64,000 nt of DNA from assembly GCF_028476545.1 (NCBI RefSeq), contig NW_026732700.1, forward strand, positions 152,501 to 216,500, written 5' to 3'. A program made the position numbers and the translations under genes. The notes under the pieces were generated by a model that was not told the origin of the DNA, did no database searches, and saw only the letters and a list, made by a program, of their open reading frames with translations. The DNA is from Physella acuta. Its lineage: Eukaryota > Mollusca > Gastropoda > Physidae. Below, in pieces: positions 24,976-36,339 of this stretch (position 1 is the first letter of the stretch; every line of letters starts with the position of its first letter).

Positions 24976-26159
24976 CCCCCCCCTCCCCATTACCAATGAC
25001 ACACCACCTTGTAACTCCAACAACCATAAATAAATCATGGCGTCGAAAATCGTTCAAGACTCAGTGGTAATCATTACTATTTTCTTACCATTATTCAACC
25101 ATGCAGAAAATAGTTTACTTTTCTCTCCCTCTTTCCGCCCACCACCGCACACAAAAAAAAAAAAAAAAAAAGAAAACAAAGGGCAATTATTCAGTTTTGT
25201 GTTTTGATTTTTGTAATCGAGCGTGTGTTTTTCCTCTGAATATATGAGATTTTCCTTCTTTAAAACGTTTTATAACAAACTATTTTAATAGTTTTCTAAA
25301 TAGGACTGTGATCATATGTTCTAGTGACATAAGTTTGTGTGTCTGCAGCGAAATGTTCTAGCAATGTTTACCATGATTTACATAACGGGAAGAACTGTAT
25401 TTAAACATGATTCCAGCTTGTACCGAGAGTTAACCGTTTACTGCAGTCGCTTCTACCACGGGTTTTAAAGTCTAGCAACATTGTGTTAGGTGTGTAGGAC
25501 CACAAATAATAAAAAAGTTGAAATACAAAATTACAATTCCCATCAATTATTTTTAAAAAGAATTTATTATAATATAATAACTTGCGGCGAAGGGGGGGGG
25601 GGGGAGGGGTGAAGATATTTCTATTAGTTGTTTGTTTTTGGTTATACATGTATGTACCTTTATAACATTAGATTAGTTGGCGCGTGAGAAAGCATTTATT
25701 ATTTTTTGTAAATAAACGTTAATAATCTAGTTTTTTAAATAAAGGGGCGTAATGCAGAAAATAGTTTGTCGTTCGTGTTTCTTTTAATTCTCTCCCCTGT
25801 TTAATAACAATGGGTGAGTATCAAACAAACAAAATACACATATAGAATAAATTAGCTTTTAGTAACTCTAATTTTACAATTTCATAATTTACATTTTAGT
25901 TTAACTAACTGTTACTTAAATAAATAACGAATAATCGCCCCTATACAAGCATAGTTTAGTTATTCGCTTAACGTTAACAAAGTAGAGTATAGTCCTTTTC
26001 TTACATATTTTTTTGTTTGGACATAATAGCATATAGGACCACGTAATTTATGCCTTTTTATGAATATATTAATATACAGGACTTTGTACGTTTATTTCCT
26101 ATAGTAATAGAGCATAGCAACATATAAGCACAAAGGTAAGTATTGAATACTTATTAGTT
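24976..26159. other. No gene; one member of a dispersed repeat pair
   Basis: A block at about 25310-25460 (AGCAATGTTTACCAT, GAACTGTATTTAAACATGAT, ACTGCAG.C.CTCTACCA) recurs in the same orientation at about 27222-27380. Poly(A) near 25150 and poly(G) near 25590. Short frames are unsupported. Confidence 0.45.
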
Positions 26160-26590
26160 ACAACACAGTAGCATATTTTTAGACCAATACACAAGCAACA
26201 TCTGGTTGTTTAACATATTAACATATAGAACTAATATTGAAATGTTTTGTTTAAATAACATATAGACCCATACACAGGAAAACAATGTATGTTTACATAT
26301 ACTAACATATAGACCTGTGGTTGATAGTTTGAAAATTAGTTGCATGTAAGACCATTGTATGACTGTTTGAAAAATAGTTACATACAGGACCACTGTATGA
26401 TTGAAATATAGTTACATATATGACCATTATATAACTGAAATATAGGTACATACAGGACCATCATATGACTTTTTGAAATATAACTAGATACATATACGAC
26501 CATGGTCTGACTGTTTGAAATATAATTAAATATACGACCATTGTCTGACTAGTTTGAAATATAGTTACATACAAGACTATTGTTTGTTTG
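26160..26590. repeat. Degenerate tandem array, about 45-bp unit
   Basis: Imperfect copies with GACTGTTTGAAATATAGTTA and CATACAGGACCA. The right copies are closer to each other than the left ones. Confidence 0.6.
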
Positions 26591-27034
26591 TTTGTATGTT
26601 TGTTTGAAGTCTCCTAGTCACCAAGACACCAGTTTCTATTTTCTCACAACCCACAAGCGGGATTTAAAATTGCATGAACAGCTAACTGAGGTGGGGAACA
26701 CAAGAATTTAAGATTTGTTCTGTCGCCACTGAATTATTTATCATAACTACAAATGTATTGTGGGGATTACTGAATCAATAGTTCGCTACAGAATGGCCTT
26801 GCGAAAGTAGTTAATTAGCATTTTGTTCTTTTGTGAATATGTTAAATTATGGAGGTTTTCTGTCGAGGTCTTTTCTTATTCCGGTAGCACATAATGTCTT
26901 AGCTTAATTGATTAATTTACATATGAATATATGTGGGATTGTGGCAAAATATTCTAGCACACTATGAATGTATGTAGTAAAGAAGTAAAGATTCCTTTTT
27001 GGAATAAGCGATCCATTGGCAGATGAAGTAAAAT
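26591..27034. other. No gene recognised
   Basis: AT-rich, no structure beyond (GTTT)n at 26585-26605. Confidence 0.4.
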
Positions 27035-27182
27035 ATGAACGGATGTTGTCAGCACTACGCCCAGCCCCCTTTCCTTTCCCTAACGTGAGTTAGTTACCCA
27101 TCTACACTGACTTGAACCCAGATTCGAACTCGAGACTTTCTGATTATTAGTCTAGCGCTCTGCCGCTAGGCCACGCCATCCC
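27035..27182 (-). repeat. tRNA-derived SINE (family 1), reverse orientation
   Basis: The reverse strand reads GATGGCGTGGCCTAGCGGCA as the tRNA-like head (A box region), GAGTTCGAATCTGGGTTC as the B box, then GGTAACTAACTCACGTTAGG and the body. The tail runs off near TTGTCAGCACTACGCC. It has one of the clearest promoter boxes in the window. Confidence 0.75.
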
Positions 27183-27221
27183 AATTGCAACTGTTACGTT
27201 ATCTTCTAATGACATGAACAT

Positions 27222-27385
27222 ATGTATTACTGGGCAGATATGTAATTGTAACATATGACTGTATTGGCAAAAGTTTCAAGCAATGTTTACCATAACATGT
27301 AGATTCACATAACAAGGGCAGCTGTCTTTAAACATGATTGTACTGAGAGGTCTACTGCAGCCACCTCTACCATGGAAGAGGTATC
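27222..27385. repeat. Second member of the 25310 dispersed repeat pair
   Basis: Shares AGCAATGTTTACCATAA, CTTTAAACATGATT and CTACTGCAG.CACCTCTACCA with the earlier block, in the same orientation. Confidence 0.5.
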
Positions 27386-29361
27386 AACCACATATTTTGG
27401 GACTCCTAAACAGTTTTTAGGTCGTAACATTTTTTAGAATGACTTTATATGATCTTTTGTTTCTGGCTATAGAAAAATACAAAAACTCCAGTTAAATCTA
27501 TAACTGTTTTTGTGTCGTTATTTGCCTGTTTCAAATGAACCAGACACAGTATACAACATATCATTCTCGATACAGATTTTAATATTTTAATGATTTAATG
27601 ATTGGATGAGTAAGCCCAACCCCCCCCCCCCCCCATCTCGACCACCCCTCAGGCCTATACCTATCCCCCTACGCTCTCCAAGCAGTAAAATCATAAACAG
27701 TTCAAACTTCACCGCATCAAAATTTAAAGATCACTTTCCCGCTGAAATCAATATTTGTGTTTACCAGCATTGCTCAGTTGCTAAGCATTTTAGTACTTAC
27801 ACAAATTTGGTTAAATAGAATATTGTGTGAGTTAAATCGTACTTTCAGGAGTCATGTTCTTTTCATTTACAGAACAAGTTTATATTTTAAATGGGTTTAA
27901 ACGTAATAAACATTCTGTTCCAAAATCGTTCGAATCTCTTGCTTACGCGTCATGTGCTAGCAAAGAATATGAAAATGTAAGAGTCATTTGAACCAGATCT
28001 AGAAATGTTAAAAGCGTAAACTGAAAATTATTTTATTGTTTATAATTCATCAGGATACTCAAGACATATCTTGACATTTATCATGGTATTTTTTTTATTT
28101 GTTTATTTAATCCAATTTCAGTTGAATTGATGTTGTTAACATCAGTTTTTTTTCCCGCTCAATAGGTGAGACAGAAATGTTTCTGTTTCTGTTCGTTGAA
28201 TGAATCTCGCTCAGAAATGTTAACTGACTGTTAATTATGAAGAGTAAAATGGTTAACTAAATGTGGGTGTGGCTTGGATGTGTGTTTTGATTGTTTGAAT
28301 GTGCGGGGGGGGGTGGGCTTGCTTGAGCTGGCTTGGCCTGATGGTGTAAGGCACTCTGTGGCTGGGTGTGTGTGTGTGTGTGGGGGGGGGGGGGGGGCTG
28401 GGATTGAAATCTCCCTCAAAAACTAACACCAGTGTGGCACCAGCGTGCTGTAGTTAATTTATTGACATAGTCAATAAATCATCGCCCGCAATTATCTCCC
28501 TTTGACGCCCGTCCTTCTACCCGACAGCAAGGGGAAGCTAATCGGGCAACCAGGGGAGATAATCCATAACACAACACATTTTAAATCAGCGCTGTTCCCT
28601 ACCACACAGCCAATGCTGTACGCTCATCCTAGGGTGCACAACTTCAATGGCCGCCATTTACCCATAGCGTTAGTCACAATAGCTCTCTACAACTCACCAC
28701 ATCTCCCCTTTTCAATAGCGCTAATAAAAAATGCTTCTGTTCAGTTATGGCTGAAGTGATAGTCGCGCTTGAGTTACCTGTCTGTATCGAAGGTTCTCGA
28801 AAAAATAATGCACCGTACTGTTAAAAGGTCTTTAAAATATCTACCATAGCACATATCGATGTGAGGTTGGGGCTAGTTTCAGCAAAATGAGAATCTGGTA
28901 TTTTTTATTGATATTCAACAAAGGCCGGAAACTCACAGAGTCGCGAAAAGACTTAAGGCATTTGAGAATAAGGGGAAGTAATTGAGGTGACTACAGCCAA
29001 GGGAGACAAACGTATTTCATAAGCAGCAGAATACGACAGTGTAAACAAATAATGGGCATGTTTATTACAACCATCTAGATGAGCGACTATTTTACCCAGG
29101 TATGTTAATGTTACTGTAGTGAGGTATGTCAGCTATTGTTTGTAAAGAAACATTTCAAACAATTCTCGAAGATCTAAAAAAGTTGGTTTTAAGTAGGTAA
29201 TCTTAAAACACCTTTAAAAGACCGAGAGTTTGGAAAAGAAATAAGCAAACGGAGTTTATTGACCTATCAAAATTAACTTCAATTTTCTTAGTTTGTTTTC
29301 TAAAGCCTTTCTTTTTTAAAACAGTCAATAACTCTTTCCTAATATCAGTTTCAAATTTTTG

Positions 29362-29363
<2 letters not shown>
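27386..29363. other. No gene recognised
   Basis: Poly(C) near 27617-27634 and GT/G-rich tracts at 28305-28315 and 28365-28397. Frames of 62-85 codons have no recognisable domains. Confidence 0.45.
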
Positions 29364-29427
<64 letters not shown>

Positions 29428-29434
29428 ATATATA
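29364..29434. repeat. (TA)n microsatellite, left side of retrotransposon 1
   Basis: TA repeats with GTATA and CATATACATA interruptions. They end exactly where the LTR begins (TGTGACGAGC). Confidence 0.93.
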
Positions 29435-30203
29435 TGTGACGAGCGAACATTTATCCTGCCGACAACGCCAATTGTAACGAGCCAACAGTTACCATGCTCG
29501 CAACGCCACATGTAATGAGACCTAATTGCCTGTAGTGCCACGTGTTAACGAGTTTAACCACTCATTCTAGACAACATTGACCACAGTATAGATACTCAAG
29601 ATGCAGGTTCGCTATTGATCCTTTATTACATGAATCAAGAAATGCTTCATAATAACACAATAAATCAACAGGAATGCTTCTCAATAATAGTCTGAATCAA
29701 CTGACCCCTAACAGTCCTTCACTAGGCTTTATATAACTGAATCCACATGTCTATAATCCTCCTTAACACAATACGGCTAACCCGTTCTATAACCGACTTG
29801 ACATAGTCACACAGACTGACTGATCTAAGCGAGCGATGAAGATGGAAGAGAGCTCGCTGAAACGGGAAGAGAGAGAACGAGTCCTGCCGTGCCCTCCTAT
29901 TTATGCCTTGTATCCGTACTCGTCTCCGTACTTGTATTCCTCCGTAATCGATACTTGTACTCGATCTCCGACCACCAGTTGCGTAGTTCAAACGTACAGA
30001 CCGTAAAATAACATCTGCGTCCTATCCATCAAAGTTGACAGGCCGTCTGAATACCGTTTCCCAAAATAGCACGCGTTGGCTTTGAGGTTGTTATCAGCCC
30101 GACCCAATAAGCCACCTGCTATCGGTTGCGTCAGACCAACACTGTGTCTCGGCTTCTCGTTCGTTATCATTTGTAACTGGTAGTTAGGCCTACCCCAGTT
30201 ACA
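29435..30203 (-). repeat. 3' LTR of retrotransposon 1
   Basis: 769 bp. On the plus strand it starts TGTGACGAGC and ends CCCCAGTTACA, giving TG...CA ends. On the minus strand TATATAAA (about 29728-29735) is a likely TATA box, with AATAAA about 100 bases downstream (29622-29627) as poly(A) signal, so R lies between them. The 89-codon frame inside it also occurs in the other LTRs and is not a known protein. Confidence 0.93.
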
Positions 30204-30405
30204 TCCACCCCTGCTTTTTTTGTGTGTTTTCAACCACAAACAACGCCTGGCAGGTGCACTCCTCCAAAGTCAATCGCACAGTCGTAAAAAAAAAATCTAT
30301 TGTTCTACTCACTGTCCACGACGTTCCATTCGTATACGATTGACAGTTCTACCTATTTCACATATCAACTGTGTCTACATCATCTTTCTGAGACACAAAA
30401 CAGTT

Positions 30406-33400
30406 CTAGAATTCACATCCACCCTTTCCATTTGGTGCCTTCACCAGTTCACTTCTATAGCTCTTTGAACAGTCTGTTTTCATACCAGCGCGACCATGAA
30501 AGAATTGATGGTTGCTGACAAAAAATTTCGTATTCCTTCTGTTCCTTAAACTTCTCCGCGGACCACTTATCTGATGGTCTACTGTCTCTCTGCTTCTGGA
30601 GGGACCGGGATCCTCATTGTTGCCGGTATCCTCCACTTGTATATCGCGTTTGTTCTGTTGATGGTGATATGGTTCCGGAATGGGTATGTGAATTTCCGTT
30701 ATAACTTCCGGTTCCCTAATTGTCTTGGGTTTCTCTGTGTGTAACTGCTCTTCTTGCCTATTCCAATATTTCTTTAATTGAGCAATATTCGCCCACCGAT
30801 CCGGTTTGGCGTGATCGATGGGTCTTATCTTAAAGGGGCCACCTGCTGCTTTAGGCATCTCCACGACTTGCCATATCTCCTGTCCCCAGAGATCGTGGAT
30901 TTTGTTTCTGCCTAACGGGTGGCTACGCAGTAATACCCTGTCATTCAGTTTGAGTGGCGGGTCCTTCGTCTGTATCGGCGGTTCCCTTCGCCGAGATTCA
31001 TGTTCTAGTCTTTCCTGTACTACCCTGTACATTTCTCTAATTCTTCTCATATGTTCATTCACATATTCCAGTGCGGTGTATGAGCCAGTCATACTCTCCC
31101 TTTTTCCTAGGAACAAATCAAGAGGGAGTCGAGCCTCCCGTCCGAACAGCAACATGTATGGCGAAAAGCCGGTTGTGGCATGTGGTGTGCAGTTGTATAG
31201 ATATACCAACTCTGGGAGAAAATCAGGCCAACGTTTTTTCTGTTCAGGTTCTAGCGTACGCAGCAAATCATGCATGCTGCGGTTGAACCGTTCACACTGT
31301 CCGTTTCCTTTCGGATTAAATGTGGTTGTTCTAGATTTGTTGATCCCGTAGTGGCTGCACAGTTGGTTAATTACTTCTGACTCGAAAGCCCTTCCTTGGT
31401 CAGAGTGTAATTGTCTTGGTATGCCATATTTGATGAACCAATGTTGTAATAAGACCTTTGCCACTGTTTTGGCGGTCTGATCTCGCGTGGGCACCGCCAC
31501 CGTCCATTTGGTGAATACATCAGTCATTACCAACACATGTTCCGTCCCATCCGATGATTGCTCCAACGACGTAAAGTCCATAGCCACAATCTCTAGTGGT
31601 TTTGTCGCTAGTAGGTGTCCTGATGGCTGTCTCATTTTGACAACTGGCATTTTCGCATGCTGACACCTCACACAAGCCTCACAATGGCGTTTGACCTCCA
31701 TTTCCATATTGGGCCAGTAACACCTCCGTCGTAATATTTTGTGGGTTCTGTCCTGACCCTGGTGTCCTGCCCTGTCATGTGCCAACCTTAGCACTTCTCC
31801 TCGTAATTGTCCCGGCACCACCACCTGGTGTATTGTGCCATCAATTTGGTCATGAATTCTCCGCATGAGAACACCATCCTTTATACTGAGACGGTTCCAC
31901 TGACTCAGTATTTTCTTTGTTTCTCGACCAAATTGTTCTCTTTCCCTTCTTCCTGGGAATTTTTGTTCCTGGACGTGTTTCAATAGCGGTTGTAAGCCAC
32001 TATCCGTTCTCTGGGCATCTCTTATCTTTTGGTGATTAAGGCAATTAAAATCACTACTGTCCATATGTTCGGGTTCCGTGGATATGTGCTCCACCCCGGT
32101 CTGCCCGTTTTGCATCACTTGTACCCCATGAGGGATATCTGTTGACGCTCTGACCTCACATATTCCTGTCAGTGTTTCTTCCTCATCACCCGGTCTCTCG
32201 TAAGGATTCCTTGATAAGGCGTCCGCATTGCCCTTGGACCGCCCCGGGCGATACTTTATCTCTAGGTCAAAGAGTGCCAATTCTGCTGCCCATCGCTGTT
32301 CGATGGATCCCAACTTTGCTGTCTTTAGGTGACTCAAGGGGTTATTGTCAGTGTATACCACACATTTAGCACCTAATAAATAGTCCCTGAATTTTTCCGT
32401 CACAGCCCATTTTAATGTCAAAAGTTCTAGTTTCATGGCGCTGTAATTTGTCATGTTCTTCTCTGATTCCTTCAGAGCTCGACTGGCATACGCAATAACC
32501 CTGAAACCTTGCTTTTGTTGTTGTGATAGCACAGCTCCCAGACCTTTAGAGCTGGCGTCAATTTCTAGCCGAAATGGTTTGTCAAAGTCCGCGTATCCCA
32601 ATATCGGTGCCTCTGTCAAAGCCTTTTTCAAGAGCTTAAACGAGTTCAGGCATTCATCAGTCCATAATTCACCTATCAGTTGTGTTTTACCTTTCTTTTT
32701 CTCCTTACTGTGTTTCTTTGTCATTTTGTTTACCAAGTCATGCAATGGTGCGGCAATTTTTGCAAAACCCGGCACAAATTTTCTATAATAGGAAGCAAAG
32801 CCCAAGAATGACCTGACCTCTACCGTAGTTGTTGGTTGTTTCCATTCTTTAACAGCTGCAATTTTATCTGGGTCAGTGGCGATGCCATCCGACGAAATCA
32901 CGTAACCCAAAAAATGTACCGATTTCAAACCAAAGCAGCATTTGTCTGGGTTCAGCTTTACTCCTATCTCCCTAAGACGGAGAAACACTTGTTCTAATCT
33001 TTTTAGATGGTCCTCCCAAGTTTTTGAGTAAACTAGAATATCATCCAAATACACCAACATTATTTGAAATAGAAAGTCACTCATAGCACTCTGCATTACT
33101 CGCTGGAATGTAGCAGGTGCATTAGTTAGACCAAACGGCATACGGGTCCACTCGTACAGTCCCAGTGGAGAAATAAATGCAGTTTTATGTTGATCGTTGG
33201 GGTGCATGGCCACTTGGTGGTAGCCACTGGCCAAATCCAAGGTAGAAAAAAATCTTGCTCCCCCCAACGCATCAAGACATTCATCAATACGAGGCAAGGG
33301 GAATGCATCCCTTCTTGTGATATTGTTCAATTTCCGGTAATCACAACACAGTCTTATCTCCCCTGACTTCTTTTTTACCACTACAATCGGTGCCGCATAT

Positions 33401-34536
33401 GGGCTCGTACTGGTTGTAATAATTCCCTTTTTTAGTAGATCGTTCAGGTGTGCTTTCACCGCAGAGTAGTGACTTGGTGGCAATCTTCGATAAGGTTGCG
33501 CCACCGGCTTGTCTTGTAGTAAGGGTATCTGGTGTTTTATTACTTCCGTGTACCCCAAATCACCCTCATACGAGGCAAATATATCACTGTATTTCTTCAG
33601 CAATTCATTTAGTTTTGGGTCCTCAGTTTCCGGGAATGTATATGATCGGCCATCTTCTTTCTTCACCTCGGCCGTCACATTGACCGACCTAATTGTTACT
33701 TCATTACTACTGGTATTGATCAGTTCGATGCACTGTGCCGACCTTTGTACCTCGACGTTCTGTGGTACTCCTACCAGAGTGTTAGGCGGTATAAAAATTT
33801 CTTCATCCAAAACATTTGCTACCAACCCTTGAACTAGTCCGTTTTCCGCTGATGTGTATGTCCGCAGTAACACGACGCCTGCCCTCAGTGCGGCGCCACA
33901 TGGTTCTATCATCACATCACCATTCACACTTCTATCACCAATTTTTAATGTGATTGCCTTGACCGTGTTTGCCGGGACTGATATCCTTCCTCTGGTCTTG
34001 GCAAACCTGGCCAACTTGGATCCCCGACCTGGTGTGGTCGATCCGACAATATTTGTAAGAAATTCTGGCAACTGGCCAAGAATATTCATGCCCAACAGGC
34101 AAGGTATATTTGACACATTTGTCTCTAGGTTGTGTTTCGTAACGAACACCCCAACCTGCTTCAACCTATGTCCTGCCACCACGACATCCGCCAGAAAATA
34201 ACCACAGTATGGAATGGTTAGTCCATTAGCTGCCGTCAGGCGCATGCCTGTGTCAGACCTCAACCTATGGTCTTTTCCTTTCATCCATTTGGTGTAAAAA
34301 TTTTCCGTGATTGTCGTCACCTGGGAGCCTGTATCCACAATTGCCTTCACTGCGATGTCCCCAATCGTAATCACCATTTCGGGACAGACTCCCATCATTT
34401 TGCTTCTTGGGCCATAACCTCGCCCCTCTGTAGCTTGGCCCTGCCTTACAGAGGACGACCGTTTCCCTGGCAGTACCGTGCCATATGTCCGGGTTGTGAA
34501 CAAGACAAACAAATTGGTCGACCGTCTGCCGTCCAT
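30406..34536 (-). CDS. pol: Pol polyprotein of retrotransposon 1
   Basis: A 1376-codon frame. From the first Met, the protease active site DTG is near residues 68-70, the reverse transcriptase YLDD box near 496-499, RNase H near 655-775 (EIDASSKGLGA, YTDNN) and integrase after about 915. The integrase shows an H-H-C-C zinc-binding region (about 920-955) and a D-D-35-E triad at about 987, 1046 and 1082, then a GPY/F-like stretch (KIHDLWGQEIWQVVE). No chromodomain is evident. The frame overlaps the end of gag by about 90 bp in a different phase, so expression probably relies on ribosomal frameshifting, as in many gypsy elements. The annotated Met is simply the first in frame. It makes the enzymes for maturation, reverse transcription and integration. 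Confidence 0.93.
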   Translation of the reverse strand: MDGRRSTNLFVLFTTRTYGTVLPGKRSSSVRQGQATEGRGYGPRSKMMGVCPEMVITIGDIAVKAIVDTGSQVTTITENFYTKWMKGKDHRLRSDTGMRLTAANGLTIPYCGYFLADVVVAGHRLKQVGVFVTKHNLETNVSNIPCLLGMNILGQLPEFLTNIVGSTTPGRGSKLARFAKTRGRISVPANTVKAITLKIGDRSVNGDVMIEPCGAALRAGVVLLRTYTSAENGLVQGLVANVLDEEIFIPPNTLVGVPQNVEVQRSAQCIELINTSSNEVTIRSVNVTAEVKKEDGRSYTFPETEDPKLNELLKKYSDIFASYEGDLGYTEVIKHQIPLLQDKPVAQPYRRLPPSHYSAVKAHLNDLLKKGIITTSTSPYAAPIVVVKKKSGEIRLCCDYRKLNNITRRDAFPLPRIDECLDALGGARFFSTLDLASGYHQVAMHPNDQHKTAFISPLGLYEWTRMPFGLTNAPATFQRVMQSAMSDFLFQIMLVYLDDILVYSKTWEDHLKRLEQVFLRLREIGVKLNPDKCCFGLKSVHFLGYVISSDGIATDPDKIAAVKEWKQPTTTVEVRSFLGFASYYRKFVPGFAKIAAPLHDLVNKMTKKHSKEKKKGKTQLIGELWTDECLNSFKLLKKALTEAPILGYADFDKPFRLEIDASSKGLGAVLSQQQKQGFRVIAYASRALKESEKNMTNYSAMKLELLTLKWAVTEKFRDYLLGAKCVVYTDNNPLSHLKTAKLGSIEQRWAAELALFDLEIKYRPGRSKGNADALSRNPYERPGDEEETLTGICEVRASTDIPHGVQVMQNGQTGVEHISTEPEHMDSSDFNCLNHQKIRDAQRTDSGLQPLLKHVQEQKFPGRREREQFGRETKKILSQWNRLSIKDGVLMRRIHDQIDGTIHQVVVPGQLRGEVLRLAHDRAGHQGQDRTHKILRRRCYWPNMEMEVKRHCEACVRCQHAKMPVVKMRQPSGHLLATKPLEIVAMDFTSLEQSSDGTEHVLVMTDVFTKWTVAVPTRDQTAKTVAKVLLQHWFIKYGIPRQLHSDQGRAFESEVINQLCSHYGINKSRTTTFNPKGNGQCERFNRSMHDLLRTLEPEQKKRWPDFLPELVYLYNCTPHATTGFSPYMLLFGREARLPLDLFLGKRESMTGSYTALEYVNEHMRRIREMYRVVQERLEHESRRREPPIQTKDPPLKLNDRVLLRSHPLGRNKIHDLWGQEIWQVVEMPKAAGGPFKIRPIDHAKPDRWANIAQLKKYWNRQEEQLHTEKPKTIREPEVITEIHIPIPEPYHHQQNKRDIQVEDTGNNEDPGPSRSRETVDHQISGPRRSLRNRRNTKFFVSNHQFFHGRAGMKTDCSKSYRSELVKAPNGKGGCEF

Positions 34537-35318
34537 TGGAGTGATGGCTTGGCAGGACGCGGCCGTCCAACCCGTCCCTGTTTTGTCCCGTTCTTTTCCT
34601 GATTCTCAGCTGTTGACCTGCTTTCCAACCACTTCAAGCGTTGGTCAACCTTCTCTAGGTGGGCCAACAGTTGAGCCATCATGGTCTCCATCGTGTCGGC
34701 CCCTGTGGGTGGGGATTGTCTCTGTTCAGGCACAGAGACTTTGTCCACCGAACAGTTCGATTGGTCCTCATCCTCGGACCTGCGGATCGCTGAGTTCCTG
34801 ACCTGAAGGAAGGTCAACTGCTGGTCTCTGTGGACCTCCTCTTTCAACTCTCTCCTTAAGATCGGGGTTGCTAGCCCCTCGATGAAATGGTCCCTCAGTA
34901 GGCGTACATCAATGTCCGGTGATTTGCCCTTTACCAAATCAAAGGCCCTGTTCATCCTGTGTGAGTACTCCATCACACTCTCCGCCATTCTCTGCTTTAA
35001 GCCCACGAATCCCGATAGCAGTTGCACTCCCGACCGTCTCTCCCCAAAGGTCTCCATAATCAGATCCAGCACCTTATCTGGATCTGATTGGACGGTCCTA
35101 TCGTGGCACTTAACCTCTGCCCTAACCGTTTCACCTATACTACCCATCAGCAGTCTTAATCTTTCCTCTGGTGACATATGTCTCGAGGCCCAGGCCGCTT
35201 TGACCTCTTCACTGAACCTGTTGGTTAAAGTTGGGTCTCCGTCCCCGTAAAATTTGTTAATATGGGACTCTCTGGGTAGGACCACTATATGGGTCTGCTT
35301 CTCGTCCAGAGTAGACAT
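34446..35318 (-). CDS. gag: Gag polyprotein of retrotransposon 1
   Basis: 290 codons. The first two thirds is a capsid-like alpha-helical region (for example LRLLMGSIGETVRAEV and FIEGLATPILRRELKEEV) resembling the Gag domain of the PNMA and related domesticated genes. That comparison is from memory and not tested. A single CCHC zinc knuckle (CLSCSQPGHMARYC) lies near the C-terminus, expected to bind element RNA. The product would assemble virus-like particles in the cytoplasm. The start (MSTLDEKQ) lies about 195 bp inside the 5' LTR boundary, as expected for a short leader. The matching frame in retrotransposon 2 is nearly identical. Confidence 0.9.
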   Translation of the reverse strand: MSTLDEKQTHIVVLPRESHINKFYGDGDPTLTNRFSEEVKAAWASRHMSPEERLRLLMGSIGETVRAEVKCHDRTVQSDPDKVLDLIMETFGERRSGVQLLSGFVGLKQRMAESVMEYSHRMNRAFDLVKGKSPDIDVRLLRDHFIEGLATPILRRELKEEVHRDQQLTFLQVRNSAIRRSEDEDQSNCSVDKVSVPEQRQSPPTGADTMETMMAQLLAHLEKVDQRLKWLESRSTAENQEKNGTKQGRVGRPRPAKPSLQWTADGRPICLSCSQPGHMARYCQGNGRPL

Positions 35319-35512
35319 TTTCTTCCTTAAGTACTAAAAAAAAAGAGTTCTTTCTTACCGTGTGTGTATGAAAAATTTTTCCTCGTTCCTCAATTTTCAC
35401 AGTTCCTGAATGTCCGAATTCACACACACACTAAACACAGTTATGCACAAGGTTGACTATAGGTGCCTTAAACGGCAAGTCTAGTTGAATTCATCCTGAT
35501 CGCAGCGCCAAT

Positions 35513-36277
35513 TGTGACGAGCGAACATTTATCCTGCCGACAACGCCAATTGTAACGAGCCAACAGTTACCATGCTCGCAACGCCACATGTAATGAGACC
35601 TAATTGCCTGTAGTGCCACGTGTTAACGAGTTTAACCACTCATTCTAGACAACATTGACCACAGTATAGATACTCAAGATGCAGGTTCGCTATTGATCCT
35701 TTATTACATGAATCAAGAAATGCTTCATAATAACACAATAAATCAACAGGAATGCTTCTCAATAATAGTCTGAATCAACTGACCCCTAACAGTCCTTCAC
35801 TAGGCTTTATATAACTGAATCCACATGTCTATAATCCTCCTTAACACAATACGGCTAACCCGTTCTATAACCGACTTGACATAGTCACACAGACTGACTG
35901 ATCTAAGCGAGCGATGAAGATGGAAGAGAGCTCGCTGAAACGGGAAGAGAGAGAACGAGTCCTGCCGTGCCCTCCTATTTATGCCTTGTATCCGTACTCG
36001 TCTCCGTACTTGTATTCCTCCGTAATCGATACTTGTACTCGATCTCCGACCACCAGTTGCGTAGTTCAAACGTACAGACCGTAAAATAACATCTGCGTCC
36101 TATCCATCAAAGTTGACAGGCCGTCTGAATACCGTTTCCCAAAATAGCACGCGTTGGCTTTGAGGTTGTTATCAGCCCGACCCAATAAGCCACCTGCTAT
36201 CGGTTGCGTCAGACCAACACTGTGTCTCGGCTTCTCGTTCGTTATCATTTGTAACTGGTAGTTAGGCCTACCCCAGT

Positions 36278-36281
<4 letters not shown>
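35513..36281 (-). repeat. 5' LTR of retrotransposon 1
   Basis: 769 bp, the same length and, in the parts compared, the same sequence as the 3' LTR, including markers that differ from retrotransposon 2 (GCCGTGCCCTCC, CACCTGCTATCGGTTGCGTC). Confidence 0.93.

Positions 36282-36335
<54 letters not shown>
36282..36335. repeat. (TA)n tract between the two retrotransposons
   Basis: 27 TA units separating LTR end (GTTACA) from LTR start (TGTGACCTAG). It is the remaining piece of a shared target microsatellite. Confidence 0.95.

Positions 36336-36339
<4 letters not shown>

Larger units (their letters stand above)
29435..36281 (-). mobile_element. Ty3/gypsy LTR retrotransposon 1, looks whole
   Basis: An LTR retrotransposon of the Metaviridae (Ty3/gypsy type) read on the minus strand: 769-bp LTRs at both ends, gag, pol with protease, reverse transcriptase, RNase H and integrase in gypsy order, no envelope gene seen. 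A purine-rich tract (AAAAAAAGCAGGGGTGGA on the minus strand) touches the 3' LTR, and a TGG-starting primer-binding site (TTGGCGCTGCGATCAGGAT) follows the 5' LTR. Both flanks are (TA)n, so the target duplication cannot be read. The two LTRs look identical wherever compared by eye, which points to a very young insertion. Confidence 0.93.

Noticed and set aside
29722-29991. 89-codon frame repeated four times (also 35800, 36675 and 42804)
   Set aside because: It lies in all four LTRs and overlaps the TATA box and R region. It is explained by LTR copies, not by a gene family.
36282-36335. Tandem gypsy pair produced by recombination sharing one LTR
   Set aside because: Two complete LTRs separated by (TA)n lie between the coding regions, and the elements have different LTR lengths, so separate insertions fit better.
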